A stretch of DNA of 64,000 nt, from assembly GCA_012960305.1 (NCBI GenBank), contig DUBM01000017.1, positions 1 through 64,000 on the forward strand, in the 5' to 3' direction. The stretch comes from Gammaproteobacteria bacterium. GTDB lineage: Bacteria; Pseudomonadota; Gammaproteobacteria; Pseudomonadales; Pseudohongiellaceae. Positions within the stretch are counted from its first letter, which is position 1; each line of letters begins with the position of its first letter. The position numbers and the translations under genes are program-made. The notes beneath the pieces are model-generated. The model saw only the letters and a list, made by a program, of their open reading frames with translations, was not told the origin of the DNA and did not search any database. This document shows positions 47,429 to 56,332 of the stretch, in pieces.

Positions 47429-47946
47429 ATCTAAGGAACAACTCGCCTTTATTTGGACAAAGATTTAAATTACTCAATATTGATTATGGCAGGAAACGAA
47501 TATACCCACATTCAGGTATCGAATTTATTGGCAGGAAAAGTACCCTCTGAAAAAAAGCTGACAGTTTACCCTCGATCATTCCTTAGATATTAATCTGCCA
47601 TTAGATGGCATCGACTTTTTGAAATATTAAAACAAGCGAGCACTGTAAATATTTGATTAAACAGCAGACCAAGTAGTAAATAGAATATATGTTGGTGATT
47701 TGTTTACTGGAAAATATTGCCACCAGAATTCTAGAGTCCTCTTAGCTTGACTTTAAGATGAAAGTCTCTGATGGTGGTATTTTTGATATTCGGATAAGGG
47801 TGCAAACCGTAAGTCAATGAAAATAAAATCTATGGTCTTTATGTGTTAAGTGATTTATCGACTCAAAAAAATGGTCGACGACCAACAAGGCGATCTCGGT
47901 CGCGAACTTCACCGAGTGAGTAATTTGTAAATAACAGGATCTAATT
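47429..47946. other. 518-base intergenic region, nothing recognised
   Basis: AT-rich region upstream of the PQQ lipoprotein gene. No gene, RNA or hairpin was seen. Confidence 0.4.
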
Positions 47947-49935
47947 ATGAAGAATGCAAAGCGAACTTCAATCTTAATTCTTTTAACCACACTCTCACTG
48001 TTAGCAGCTTGCAATTCTGACACCGATGATCAGGAAGTCAGTACATCATTGGATCAATCGCTCGGTCAATGGACTAGCCATGGCGCCGATCACTTCTCAT
48101 CAAAATATGCCGCCTTAGATCAAATCAATGCCGATAATTTTACCGATCTGGTAATCGCCTGGCGCTGGAAATCGGCAGACTATCGTGTCCCAGATGATCT
48201 GTTGTACTTCACCGGCGACTATCGAGCGACGCCTCTTATGGTTAATGGAGTTGTCTATCAAGCAACCAATCATGGACAAGTTGCAGCATTGGACCCAGCT
48301 ACCGGCGAAGAGTTTTGGGTTTTTGATCCTGAATCTTACAAACTCGGACAACCAAATTTTTCGCCTGCCCAAACGCGCGGCATAGAGTATTGGACAGACG
48401 GCGAAGTCGAAAGGATTTTTATCGCTACACTTGGCAAACAGTTAGTCTCAATAGACACCATCACCGGTTTACCCGATCCTGATTTTGGTGACAACGGCAT
48501 CGTTGATCTTTCACAAAATCTCGGCCGGCTTGAATTTGAAATGCGTAACATCACCCATGGTGCACCACCAATTGTCGTTGGCAATACGGTGGTCATTGGC
48601 TCCAAAATCTACGATTACATAATGAGTAATCGCAGTCCGCCTGGCCACGTTCGCGGCTACGATGCCCGTACTGGGGACTTTAAGTGGCGTTTCAATACCA
48701 TTCCCCAGCCCGGCGAGGATTTTAACGAAACCTGGGAAGATGGTAGCTGGCGCACTGCTGGCAATACAAATGTTTGGTCTTTCATGGCGGCTGATGACGA
48801 GCTGGGAATTGTTTATCTGCCCACTTCTACACCAACTAATGATTATTGGGGCGGCAAGCGCCTTGGAGAAAACCTCTACGCTGAAAGCATAGTGGCGCTA
48901 AATGCTGACACTGGCGAACGCATCTGGCATTTTCAAACTGTGCACCATGGACTGTGGGACTATGATGTAGCTTCGGCACCAAACCTTGTTGACGTAGTGG
49001 TCGACGGCGAACCCATCAAGGCACTTGCCCAAGTATCAAAAACCGGCTTCACCTATGTATTTGACCGGGTTACCGGTGAGCCAGTGTGGCCAATTGAAGA
49101 ACGAGCGGTTCCTCCCAGCACTGTTCCTGGCGAACGCGCTCACCCAACCCAGCCCTTCCCTACTAAGCCGCTACCTTTTGAACAAATAGGTGCAAGTGAA
49201 GATGATCTAATTGATTTCACGCCCGAATTAAGAGCTGAAGCACTGGATATCGCCAGTAGTTTTGTCCTCGGGGATATGTTCACTCCACCGATTGTCGGTG
49301 GCTCCGATGGCAAGCGTTCAACTTATGTAGTCCCCGGAGCCGGTGGCGGTGCTAATTTTCCCGGCGCTTCTATGGATCCGGAAACCGGTATTCTTTATAT
49401 TCAATCGGTGACTCGCCCGACGGGAATGGCCCTTGTTGCTCCCCCTAATGGGACTTCCGATTGGCCGTATGTAATTCAATATGATCGCAGTGGCGGCCCA
49501 AGAGGATTACCGTTACTCAAGCCCCCTTATCGACGAATTACAGCAATTGATATTAATACTGGGGAACATGTCTGGCAGATTCCCTTTGGTAAAGGGCCCA
49601 CGGATCACCCTGACATTGCACACTTGAATCTTGGCCCTTTGGGTTCAGTGTTTAATGATGTAGTTGCCGAAGGCGGCATACTGATCACTAAATCTCTTTT
49701 GATTTCCTACTTGGCTTCTAAAGATGAAATAGCCGAGGAGGCAGCTGGCTCCTTGCTGGTCGCCCATGACAAAGCTACCGGTGAACTCATGGGCGAAATA
49801 GAAATTGAGCGTCGCCTGCATGGTCCAATTATGAGTTATCAGCACGAGGGTCGCCAATATTTAGCCGTTGCAGGAGGTGGTCGTAATAATGATGCAGAAA
49901 TGCTCGTTTTCGCTCTACCCGACTCAAGCTTGTGA
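47947..49935 (+). CDS. PQQ-dependent dehydrogenase lipoprotein (glucose/quinate dehydrogenase-type propeller)
   Basis: 662 residues with lipobox LAAC (Cys22), so membrane-anchored. The propeller has HHGLWDYDVASAP, where Asp338 is the expected catalytic Asp and Asp340 gives a DxD pattern. HH-x-LWDxD is typical of membrane glucose/quinate-type quinoproteins, but this one lacks their N-terminal membrane domain. The substrate is unknown. It ends 56 bases before the bicupin gene and may be co-transcribed with it. Confidence 0.88.
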   Translation: MKNAKRTSILILLTTLSLLAACNSDTDDQEVSTSLDQSLGQWTSHGADHFSSKYAALDQINADNFTDLVIAWRWKSADYRVPDDLLYFTGDYRATPLMVNGVVYQATNHGQVAALDPATGEEFWVFDPESYKLGQPNFSPAQTRGIEYWTDGEVERIFIATLGKQLVSIDTITGLPDPDFGDNGIVDLSQNLGRLEFEMRNITHGAPPIVVGNTVVIGSKIYDYIMSNRSPPGHVRGYDARTGDFKWRFNTIPQPGEDFNETWEDGSWRTAGNTNVWSFMAADDELGIVYLPTSTPTNDYWGGKRLGENLYAESIVALNADTGERIWHFQTVHHGLWDYDVASAPNLVDVVVDGEPIKALAQVSKTGFTYVFDRVTGEPVWPIEERAVPPSTVPGERAHPTQPFPTKPLPFEQIGASEDDLIDFTPELRAEALDIASSFVLGDMFTPPIVGGSDGKRSTYVVPGAGGGANFPGASMDPETGILYIQSVTRPTGMALVAPPNGTSDWPYVIQYDRSGGPRGLPLLKPPYRRITAIDINTGEHVWQIPFGKGPTDHPDIAHLNLGPLGSVFNDVVAEGGILITKSLLISYLASKDEIAEEAAGSLLVAHDKATGELMGEIEIERRLHGPIMSYQHEGRQYLAVAGGGRNNDAEMLVFALPDSSL

Positions 49936-49991
49936 AATCACCCGACAAATAGTAGAACAGTACTTTAAGAATAAGAAACTCGGAGCCCACT

Positions 49992-50714
49992 ATGACAATG
50001 TCTCTAATACACAAACTAATTAAATTTTGTTGCCTGCGCAATTGCCTGCTGTTAACTGCTGTAGCGGGGGTATTTTTAATCCAAACCCTTACTTTCCCTG
50101 CGAAGGCGCAAGAGAATGAGTTCATCGGCGAGAAAATTGTTCATCTATTACAAGAGCCCCGTCACCGGACTGTGCACGCGCAGGACGGGCTGTTCTTGCT
50201 GGATGTACAGGTGAATCCCGGAGACACCAGCTTTGCCCATATCCATGACCAGGCTATTTTGTTGACTTACATTAGCGCTGGTAGCGGCCCTAGAGACGGT
50301 TCTGTAAGCACTAATATCGATTATGCCTCTACACCTCACACCCACAAGGTCGCAAATGAAGGCCCAGGGCTGATGCGAATTATTGCTTTCGTGAATAGCG
50401 GGCTCGCAGTCTCAGACAGCAACAGTGATGAACCTTCAGGCATGAATAGTGAACCAGATATTGAGAATCCCTGGTTTCGGTCCTACCGAGTAGAGTTGCA
50501 AGCCGGTGAGCAAACCAATATCCAAACCCATAACAATAATACCGTGATTGTTCAAGGCAGTGACGGCCTTGTGCTTGTTACCCGTGCCGACGGTGTCGCA
50601 GCAGAGCTAGATGCTCCAGGCGATTGGACTTGGAGAGACCCGAATTCTCCATTCATAGTTCGCAACGTGGGCCAAACTTCTGTGTTCGTAGCTATAAATG
50701 AAGGCCGCCAATAG
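49992..50714 (+). CDS. Exported bicupin-like protein
   Basis: 240 residues with a hydrophobic N-terminal signal (cleavage near AKAQ) and two cupin-like repeats. Candidate metal-binding His residues are in TSFAHIHDQ, STPHTHK and NIQTHNNNT. No enzymatic signature strong enough to name. It follows the PQQ lipoprotein gene by 56 bases. Confidence 0.75.
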   Translation: MTMSLIHKLIKFCCLRNCLLLTAVAGVFLIQTLTFPAKAQENEFIGEKIVHLLQEPRHRTVHAQDGLFLLDVQVNPGDTSFAHIHDQAILLTYISAGSGPRDGSVSTNIDYASTPHTHKVANEGPGLMRIIAFVNSGLAVSDSNSDEPSGMNSEPDIENPWFRSYRVELQAGEQTNIQTHNNNTVIVQGSDGLVLVTRADGVAAELDAPGDWTWRDPNSPFIVRNVGQTSVFVAINEGRQ

Positions 50715-50766
50715 CTTAAGGTTCCACTACAAGTTACTCTTTGGCAAGTAAGAGCGGACATATATT

Positions 50767-50810
50767 TACACACATAAAAACCCTCCAGTTGGAGGGTTTT
50801 TATGTGTGTA
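50767..50810. terminator. Bidirectional terminator, 20-bp perfect stem
   Basis: Perfect inverted repeat with a 4-base loop (arms 50767-50786 and 50791-50810, core CCCTCC/GGAGGG flanked by five A and five T). It separates the plus-strand bicupin gene from the minus-strand ThDP operon. Confidence 0.9.
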
Positions 50811-50868
50811 GCAAAAATTTTAATGAGAATTTCCATTACCCGAAATGCGAGCAACAAGAAGTGTAGAT

Positions 50869-51348
50869 TTATTCCTCAGGCACATTAAAAAACTCCACCA
50901 TGTAATTCTGATAAGGTCCTTCCAAAAGAAAGTTATTAAATATTTCATGAAGAAGGTTAACCGCTGTTTTTGCAGCATCGCCACCATCACCGGATTGAAA
51001 ACCAATACTAATCGACAATTTCTCCTGACGGTTCTTGCAAGAAAAGGTAAAACGCTGGTCATCTAAGCGGCGATGGGACGGTATAGATTCCGCAGAACGC
51101 TGATGCAAGAAACTACGAAAATCTTTATCCATCTTGGAACGGAATGGCACTGCTGGTAAGACATCTTTAATTTCTATTTCTGATTTCTGAGTATTCAAAC
51201 GTAAATTAAAAGGCATCTCTGCTAACCAGTGAAAACGATAGTTCACACTGCCGATACTAGCCTGCTCCGCTAAGCTAAAATTTTGAAAGATGCCCCTGTC
51301 GGCATAATTTTGCAACTCTGCGCTCACTGCCTTCACAGTTTCTTGCAT
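50869..51348 (-). CDS. Hypothetical protein, last gene of the ThDP-enzyme operon
   Basis: 159 residues from ATG 51348; a GTG at 51369 is in frame but has no RBS. There is no signal peptide and no recognised domain. It starts 30 bases after the stop of the Tat-exported ThDP enzyme, so it is the third gene of that operon. Being apparently cytoplasmic, it might be an accessory or maturation factor, but this is inference. Confidence 0.7.
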   Translation of the reverse strand: MQETVKAVSAELQNYADRGIFQNFSLAEQASIGSVNYRFHWLAEMPFNLRLNTQKSEIEIKDVLPAVPFRSKMDKDFRSFLHQRSAESIPSHRRLDDQRFTFSCKNRQEKLSISIGFQSGDGGDAAKTAVNLLHEIFNNFLLEGPYQNYMVEFFNVPEE

Positions 51349-51378
51349 TAACTTATCTCGCCTTTGCACTAATAGAAT

Positions 51379-53355
51379 CTACTTATAATAAGCCAATGCA
51401 CCGGGAGCAAAATGTCGCGGCATTGATGGTGGAAATTCATTAGTCCAAAATTCCTTTTTCCCCTGGCAATTAATTAGTGTGGAAATTCCTTCCGTTGCAG
51501 CCAGCTTGTAACCCCTTTCTAGGGCAGGAGTGAACTGCTCAGGGCTAGTTACATATTCACCATTACAGCCAAGCGCTTCAGCGATTTTTTCATAGCGTAG
51601 GTTTTCTTGAAACAAATACATATGTTGGGCTCTCGTGGCACCACGGCCTCCCCCGGATGTCCACACTCCCCAAGCATTATTATTATATACAATCATAACC
51701 GCCGGTATACGGTACTTGCCCAAGGTGTCAAATTCCATAATTGAGTAAGCTGCCCCGGCATCACCAGTAATCCCAATAACTGGAGAACCCTTGTACGGTG
51801 CTTGAGGGCCAATACCATGTTGCACTGCAGCGCCTACACCTACGGTATAGCCTACGTCTGGGCCAATGGCACCATACTGATAGGCTCCATTACAAATTTG
51901 CCCTGGGCGGTAGGCTCGAAGATAGCGACGAGTATACCGACCAATACCATAACCGCCTGACACGACAGCGGTTTGTTGACGATCGATATCACCGTTATAA
52001 AGAAAATCACTAAGTTGGCGACCCATAACAGCTGGATGGATTGATTCTGTATCTGCACTGTATTTCAAACCAAGCCGATAGTACTCCTCGCTTTGATCAT
52101 CAAACGCCTTACGCGCAGCAGCAAGCTCGTCTCTCCAACCTTGTCGCGTTCTTGAGGGCAACGCATCTTCCAAGGCTTCAAGCGCAGCTTTCTCTGAGCT
52201 AACGATGCCTAGATCAATAGGTACATTACGACCAATGTCAGTCGCATCAGGATCAATACGAATCCAGCGAGCATCAGGGCCGAAAGCAAACTCACCGATA
52301 GATGGCATGCAATATTGACCGATTAAGATAACCAAATCCGCACTGCGGATAGCATCGAGCCCGGTAGAAGCAGAAAGCGCATGACCATCGGAAAAGTGGC
52401 CACGTTGAGGTGCGGATTCCACCACCGCAATGTCATTTTTTTCCGCAACTCTCAACAATGCTTCCCAGGCTTTATCGTAAAAAACTCCTGTGCTTGCAAC
52501 AATCATCGGGCGAGAGGCTTGCTGGACCATTTCTACAGCGCGAGTAATGTCAGCAGGATTAGGATGGGCTTTTGATTCAGTACGATAACGAGTCTTGTCG
52601 TAGTAATACTGCAATTCACCTGGCTCCTCGAAACGCGCGCGGGAAATTTCACCAGGAAAGTCTAAATGAACCGGTTTTGGTACTCCCGTCTTAAGCTGAC
52701 GGAATGCATAGGCTGAATATTCATAAATTCTGTTTGGGGTAATCATCCGCTTACCCCATTTTTTCAAGCCATCAGTTTGTGACTGCTGATAGGCAGTTTG
52801 AATCCCATGTTCCGTATCATCCTCACCAATGGTCTTATTACTGGCGATCACCAACAAAGGAGACCGGGCCGCATTGGCAGCACCAATATTCATAATCATA
52901 TTAGTGAAACCTGGCCCCTCTGTACCAGAGGTTGCTGCTATCTCACCTGTGACACGAATAAAACCATCCGCCGCTGAAACCATATTACCTTCACAACGTC
53001 CGCCGTAGCTTGGAATTCCTTCAGCAGCTATGGCATTAATCATATTGTAGTTACCCGGGCAGCAGAAGAACCCAGCAACACCTTCATCACTGCAAAATTT
53101 CGCAAACACTTCAGCCCCACTCATAGGAAAGTTTGCCGGCTTAGCAGCTTCTGCCAAAGTGCGCGGAATTTCTTCGGGAATCTTGATTCCTGGGCCATCT
53201 TGATCTTGGGCCTCAGAGTTTTCACTTTGCATTAGTGCTGCAGCGCCAGCTCCAGCAATTGCAGTACCTTTTATGAAATTACGCCGAGATACAACGGACT
53301 CTTGTTCAGCACTGTTGGAAGCTTTCGATTTTTTAGCACCTTCTTTTTTAGCCAT
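51379..53355 (-). CDS. Tat-exported thiamine-diphosphate-dependent enzyme
   Basis: 658 residues from ATG 53355 (RBS AGAGGAATTC); an in-frame start at 53406 is rejected. A twin-arginine signal, SRRNFIKG (Arg 24-25), is followed by the acetolactate-synthase-like fold: Glu122 in GRCEGNMV as the ThDP-activating Glu, and the ThDP/Mg site [13 protein letters not shown]...YNNNAWG. Export of a ThDP enzyme is rare. A cytochrome c gene ends 16 bases before it, suggesting that it oxidises or decarboxylates a 2-oxo substrate in the periplasm and passes electrons to the heme. Confidence 0.85.
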   Translation of the reverse strand: MAKKEGAKKSKASNSAEQESVVSRRNFIKGTAIAGAGAAALMQSENSEAQDQDGPGIKIPEEIPRTLAEAAKPANFPMSGAEVFAKFCSDEGVAGFFCCPGNYNMINAIAAEGIPSYGGRCEGNMVSAADGFIRVTGEIAATSGTEGPGFTNMIMNIGAANAARSPLLVIASNKTIGEDDTEHGIQTAYQQSQTDGLKKWGKRMITPNRIYEYSAYAFRQLKTGVPKPVHLDFPGEISRARFEEPGELQYYYDKTRYRTESKAHPNPADITRAVEMVQQASRPMIVASTGVFYDKAWEALLRVAEKNDIAVVESAPQRGHFSDGHALSASTGLDAIRSADLVILIGQYCMPSIGEFAFGPDARWIRIDPDATDIGRNVPIDLGIVSSEKAALEALEDALPSRTRQGWRDELAAARKAFDDQSEEYYRLGLKYSADTESIHPAVMGRQLSDFLYNGDIDRQQTAVVSGGYGIGRYTRRYLRAYRPGQICNGAYQYGAIGPDVGYTVGVGAAVQHGIGPQAPYKGSPVIGITGDAGAAYSIMEFDTLGKYRIPAVMIVYNNNAWGVWTSGGGRGATRAQHMYLFQENLRYEKIAEALGCNGEYVTSPEQFTPALERGYKLAATEGISTLINCQGKKEFWTNEFPPSMPRHFAPGALAYYK

Positions 53356-53371
53356 GAGAATTCCTCTGAAT

Positions 53372-53821
53372 CTATTCTTCTGTGGGTCGAGTTGCTTTAG
53401 GTCCAATATTTAAGATATGAGCAACAATCTGCCAGATTGTTTGATTATCAATTGTGTCTTCAAATGGAGGCATTTCTAAGCCAGCACCAAATTTAATGCT
53501 GTGGAATATATGCAGTGGTGAATCACCATAAAACCATGTATCTGGCGCTGTAAGATCAGCAGCAATGAAATCGATGTTCGCCAAGGCGCGGCCGTCGGCG
53601 TCATGACAAGACTGACAATTTATAAGGAAGTAACTCTTGCCTCTGATAGCCGCAGATTTGGAATAGACCATCGGATCAATTTCAGTAGTCATGTCGACAG
53701 CTAAAGACGTTTGGTAAATGGAGCTCAGCAAAAAAGGTGCAATTCCGACTAGTATCCGAAATAACCGCAGGAGATAGGCCCTTATTTGTGGAAAAAATTT
53801 CATAGGAGATTGCTGATTCAT
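53372..53821 (-). CDS. Small cytochrome c, partner of the ThDP enzyme
   Basis: 149 residues with an N-terminal hydrophobic signal and a single CQSCH motif, with a likely axial Met in [11 protein letters not shown]. It is 16 bases upstream of the Tat-exported ThDP enzyme. ATG 53821 is preferred over ATG 53803. It is presumably the electron acceptor of that enzyme. Confidence 0.85.
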   Translation of the reverse strand: MNQQSPMKFFPQIRAYLLRLFRILVGIAPFLLSSIYQTSLAVDMTTEIDPMVYSKSAAIRGKSYFLINCQSCHDADGRALANIDFIAADLTAPDTWFYGDSPLHIFHSIKFGAGLEMPPFEDTIDNQTIWQIVAHILNIGPKATRPTEE

Positions 53822-54030
53822 TTTCGCTTTTCTGTTTGTTCCCAGCTCGTCTATTTGTTCCCAAGAGCTGCCAGTCTTGCTCTCTTAACCATGCTTATTA
53901 ATAAAGTCTCCAATCTTCGTAGATTAGCGCATTTCTTAATGTAGAAACAGACTCATTTGGCGTCAGTTGGGAACATCCCGGAACAACTAATTCTCAACTA
54001 ATTTCGATCTACGGATAAAACCAAACGAAA

Positions 54031-54063
54031 TAAAAAAGGAGGAACTGCTGCCAGTTCCTCCTT
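54031..54063 (-). terminator. Rho-independent terminator of the PQQ dehydrogenase gene
   Basis: AAGGAGGAACTG (54036-54047) and CAGTTCCTCCTT (54052-54063) form a perfect 12-bp stem with a 4-base loop. On the minus strand it is followed by six T. Confidence 0.88.
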
Positions 54064-54116
54064 CCTAGAACACTTCGTGAGCCCTAGCCCCAACCGCTAG
54101 TGCTCAGAATTTGCCT

Positions 54117-56141
54117 TTAGTGGGCATCTCCACCTGCATCAGCGGCACCTGGCAGAGCCATTGCTGTTAATGAGGAAGATGTTTGTAGCATGATGTATTG
54201 ATGACCATCATGTACCCACGAGCTCATGCCATAGCTGCTACGAGATGGCGCTTCGATCTCGCCAATGATTTCACCGCTAGACTTATCAAGCCCCCAGAGC
54301 ATTGGAGTGCCATCTGTAGCTGTATCTGAATAGATCAGCATATTAGCAGTCACAACCATTGGCACTAATGCGCCAGTACCTGTGTTACCTACCTCCTCAA
54401 GATCAGCGCCAGCTGCTTCAAAAGCATTTAAGTTGCGCTGAGAAGTTTCACCAGTTGGAATCATCCAAGCATGATCTCCGCTGTTCATATCGATAGCAGT
54501 AATACGGCTATAAGGCGGTTTGAACAGTGGAACACCAGCAGGATGGCGTGGTGGACGCGCTGTCGCACCAGCTACGCCGTTAGCATACTGCGATGTTGTT
54601 GCACCAGTAGAATCAGGAAACAACAAGTCAGCCTCTTCACCAGGAATCAAGCGCAGTGCGAAACAGTTCTTATGTGAAGAAACGTAAAGCATGCCAGTAG
54701 TAGGATCAGCCACAGCAGGAGCTGTAATATTTGCACCACCCGCTCCACCTGGGCAGTTCATGGCTGCATATTTGCCCATTGCATTGTCAGCATGGATTGG
54801 CGGATTAAAGAGGCCACCCATTACATAGTCATCCAAAGCTGCAATCGCATCTGCACGTAGTTTCGGAGTGAAATCAACCAAATCGTCTTCAGTAACACCC
54901 TGCATTTCATAAGGCTCAGGTTTAGTTACGTGGGGCTGAGTTGGCGACAATACTTCACCTGGAACAATTGAAGGAGGTACAGGACGCTCAACGATTGGCC
55001 AAATAGGCTCGCCGGTGAGGCGGTTGAATGCATAAACCCAGCCCTGCTTTGTAACTTGCATGACACTAGGAATCGCACCTTGTCCATCAACATTCAAATC
55101 CAAAAGAACTGGTGCAGTGGGATTATCAAAGTTCCAAATCTCGTGATGGACCATTTGGAAGTGCCATGCTCTTTCACCAGTTCGGGTATCGAGGGCAATG
55201 ATTGCAGCACCATAGAGATTATCGCCAGGACGGAAACCGCCGTAGTAATCAATAGTCGCGCTATTGGTTGGAATAAAGACAAGGTTATTTTCAGGGTCTG
55301 CTGACAGAGGTGCCCAAGAAGATACATCACCAGTCCATTCCCACGCATCATTTTCCCAAGTCTCATGACCATATTCACCAGGCTTAGGGATTACGTTGAA
55401 TTTCCATTTAAAATCGCCAGTTCTAGCATCATAAGCAAGAATGTCACCTGGCACGTTTTCGATACGGGCTTGATGGTAACCTTGCTCAGCAGAATTACCT
55501 ACAATAATTGTATCGTTAACAACAATCGGCGGAGATGAAGAAGTAATGTATCCAGTTTCTAGTGGAATGCCATTATAAGGATCGTAAGGGTGGCCAAGAT
55601 CAGCTAGTAAATCTACAACGCCAGTTTTCGGAAATCCGTCGACGGGGATCTGACCGCCGAAACCTTCAATCGGAACACCGGTATCGGCATCCAAAGCGGT
55701 TAGAAAGAACGCTGGAGATATCATGTAGATCACACCGCGTCCGTCGATTTCTGCATAGCCAACGCCTTTACCGTAATCGGCACGCATTGAGTATTCGCCA
55801 CGTGGAGTATTCGGTTCACGATAAGACCAAATAGTTTCTCCGTTTTTGGGATCGATTGCGATTACGTGACGGTTATAACCAGCCACAGTAAAAAGTTTGC
55901 CATCGATATAGGAAGGAGTGGAGCGACCACTCACAGCGCCAAAACTGGCCCCATCCCATTCCCAGGCAACTTCAAGATCATTAAAATTGTCTGCCGATAT
56001 TTCTGCTGCTGGTGTATACCGCGTATGAGCAAAATCATTGCCCAAGGTAAACCACTCAATCGAATCTTGAGCGACCAACAAACTTGAAAAACCCAAAAAC
56101 ATTAAGCCTGTAAGAATTCTTCCCAATTTTAGAGTATGCAT
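54117..56141 (-). CDS. PQQ-dependent dehydrogenase with Asn at the catalytic Asp position
   Basis: 674 residues with a Sec signal (cleavage near LLVAQ) and a PQQ propeller. The catalytic segment reads HHEIWNFDNP: Asn337 stands where the paralog at 47947 has Asp (HHGLWDYD). The second acidic residue, Asp339, is kept. This may be a family-specific variant, a changed reaction or lost activity. The C-terminus is Gly/Ala/His-rich (DAGGDAH). RBS AGGAGAGG. It lies 191 bases downstream of the TonB receptor stop on the same strand and may be expressed with it. Confidence 0.85.
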   Translation of the reverse strand: MHTLKLGRILTGLMFLGFSSLLVAQDSIEWFTLGNDFAHTRYTPAAEISADNFNDLEVAWEWDGASFGAVSGRSTPSYIDGKLFTVAGYNRHVIAIDPKNGETIWSYREPNTPRGEYSMRADYGKGVGYAEIDGRGVIYMISPAFFLTALDADTGVPIEGFGGQIPVDGFPKTGVVDLLADLGHPYDPYNGIPLETGYITSSSPPIVVNDTIIVGNSAEQGYHQARIENVPGDILAYDARTGDFKWKFNVIPKPGEYGHETWENDAWEWTGDVSSWAPLSADPENNLVFIPTNSATIDYYGGFRPGDNLYGAAIIALDTRTGERAWHFQMVHHEIWNFDNPTAPVLLDLNVDGQGAIPSVMQVTKQGWVYAFNRLTGEPIWPIVERPVPPSIVPGEVLSPTQPHVTKPEPYEMQGVTEDDLVDFTPKLRADAIAALDDYVMGGLFNPPIHADNAMGKYAAMNCPGGAGGANITAPAVADPTTGMLYVSSHKNCFALRLIPGEEADLLFPDSTGATTSQYANGVAGATARPPRHPAGVPLFKPPYSRITAIDMNSGDHAWMIPTGETSQRNLNAFEAAGADLEEVGNTGTGALVPMVVTANMLIYSDTATDGTPMLWGLDKSSGEIIGEIEAPSRSSYGMSSWVHDGHQYIMLQTSSSLTAMALPGAADAGGDAH

Positions 56142-56332
56142 GTACCTCTCCTGATTATTCTAACCTTGACCGGATTTAGACGCTTATTGCGTATTTTTAA
56201 ACCGAGCACAAAAGTACTATAAATAAGCCTGAATCTCTAATAAATCTAAGGTCTAGACCTGAAAACCGCTATTTTCAACTCAAGTCTCATTGCAATAGCT
56301 AAGCACTAAGACATGAACCTGAGATCAAATCC

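Noticed and set aside
51348-51369. GTG 51369 as the start of the 159-residue gene
   Set aside because: No RBS precedes it, while GGCGAGA precedes ATG 51348.
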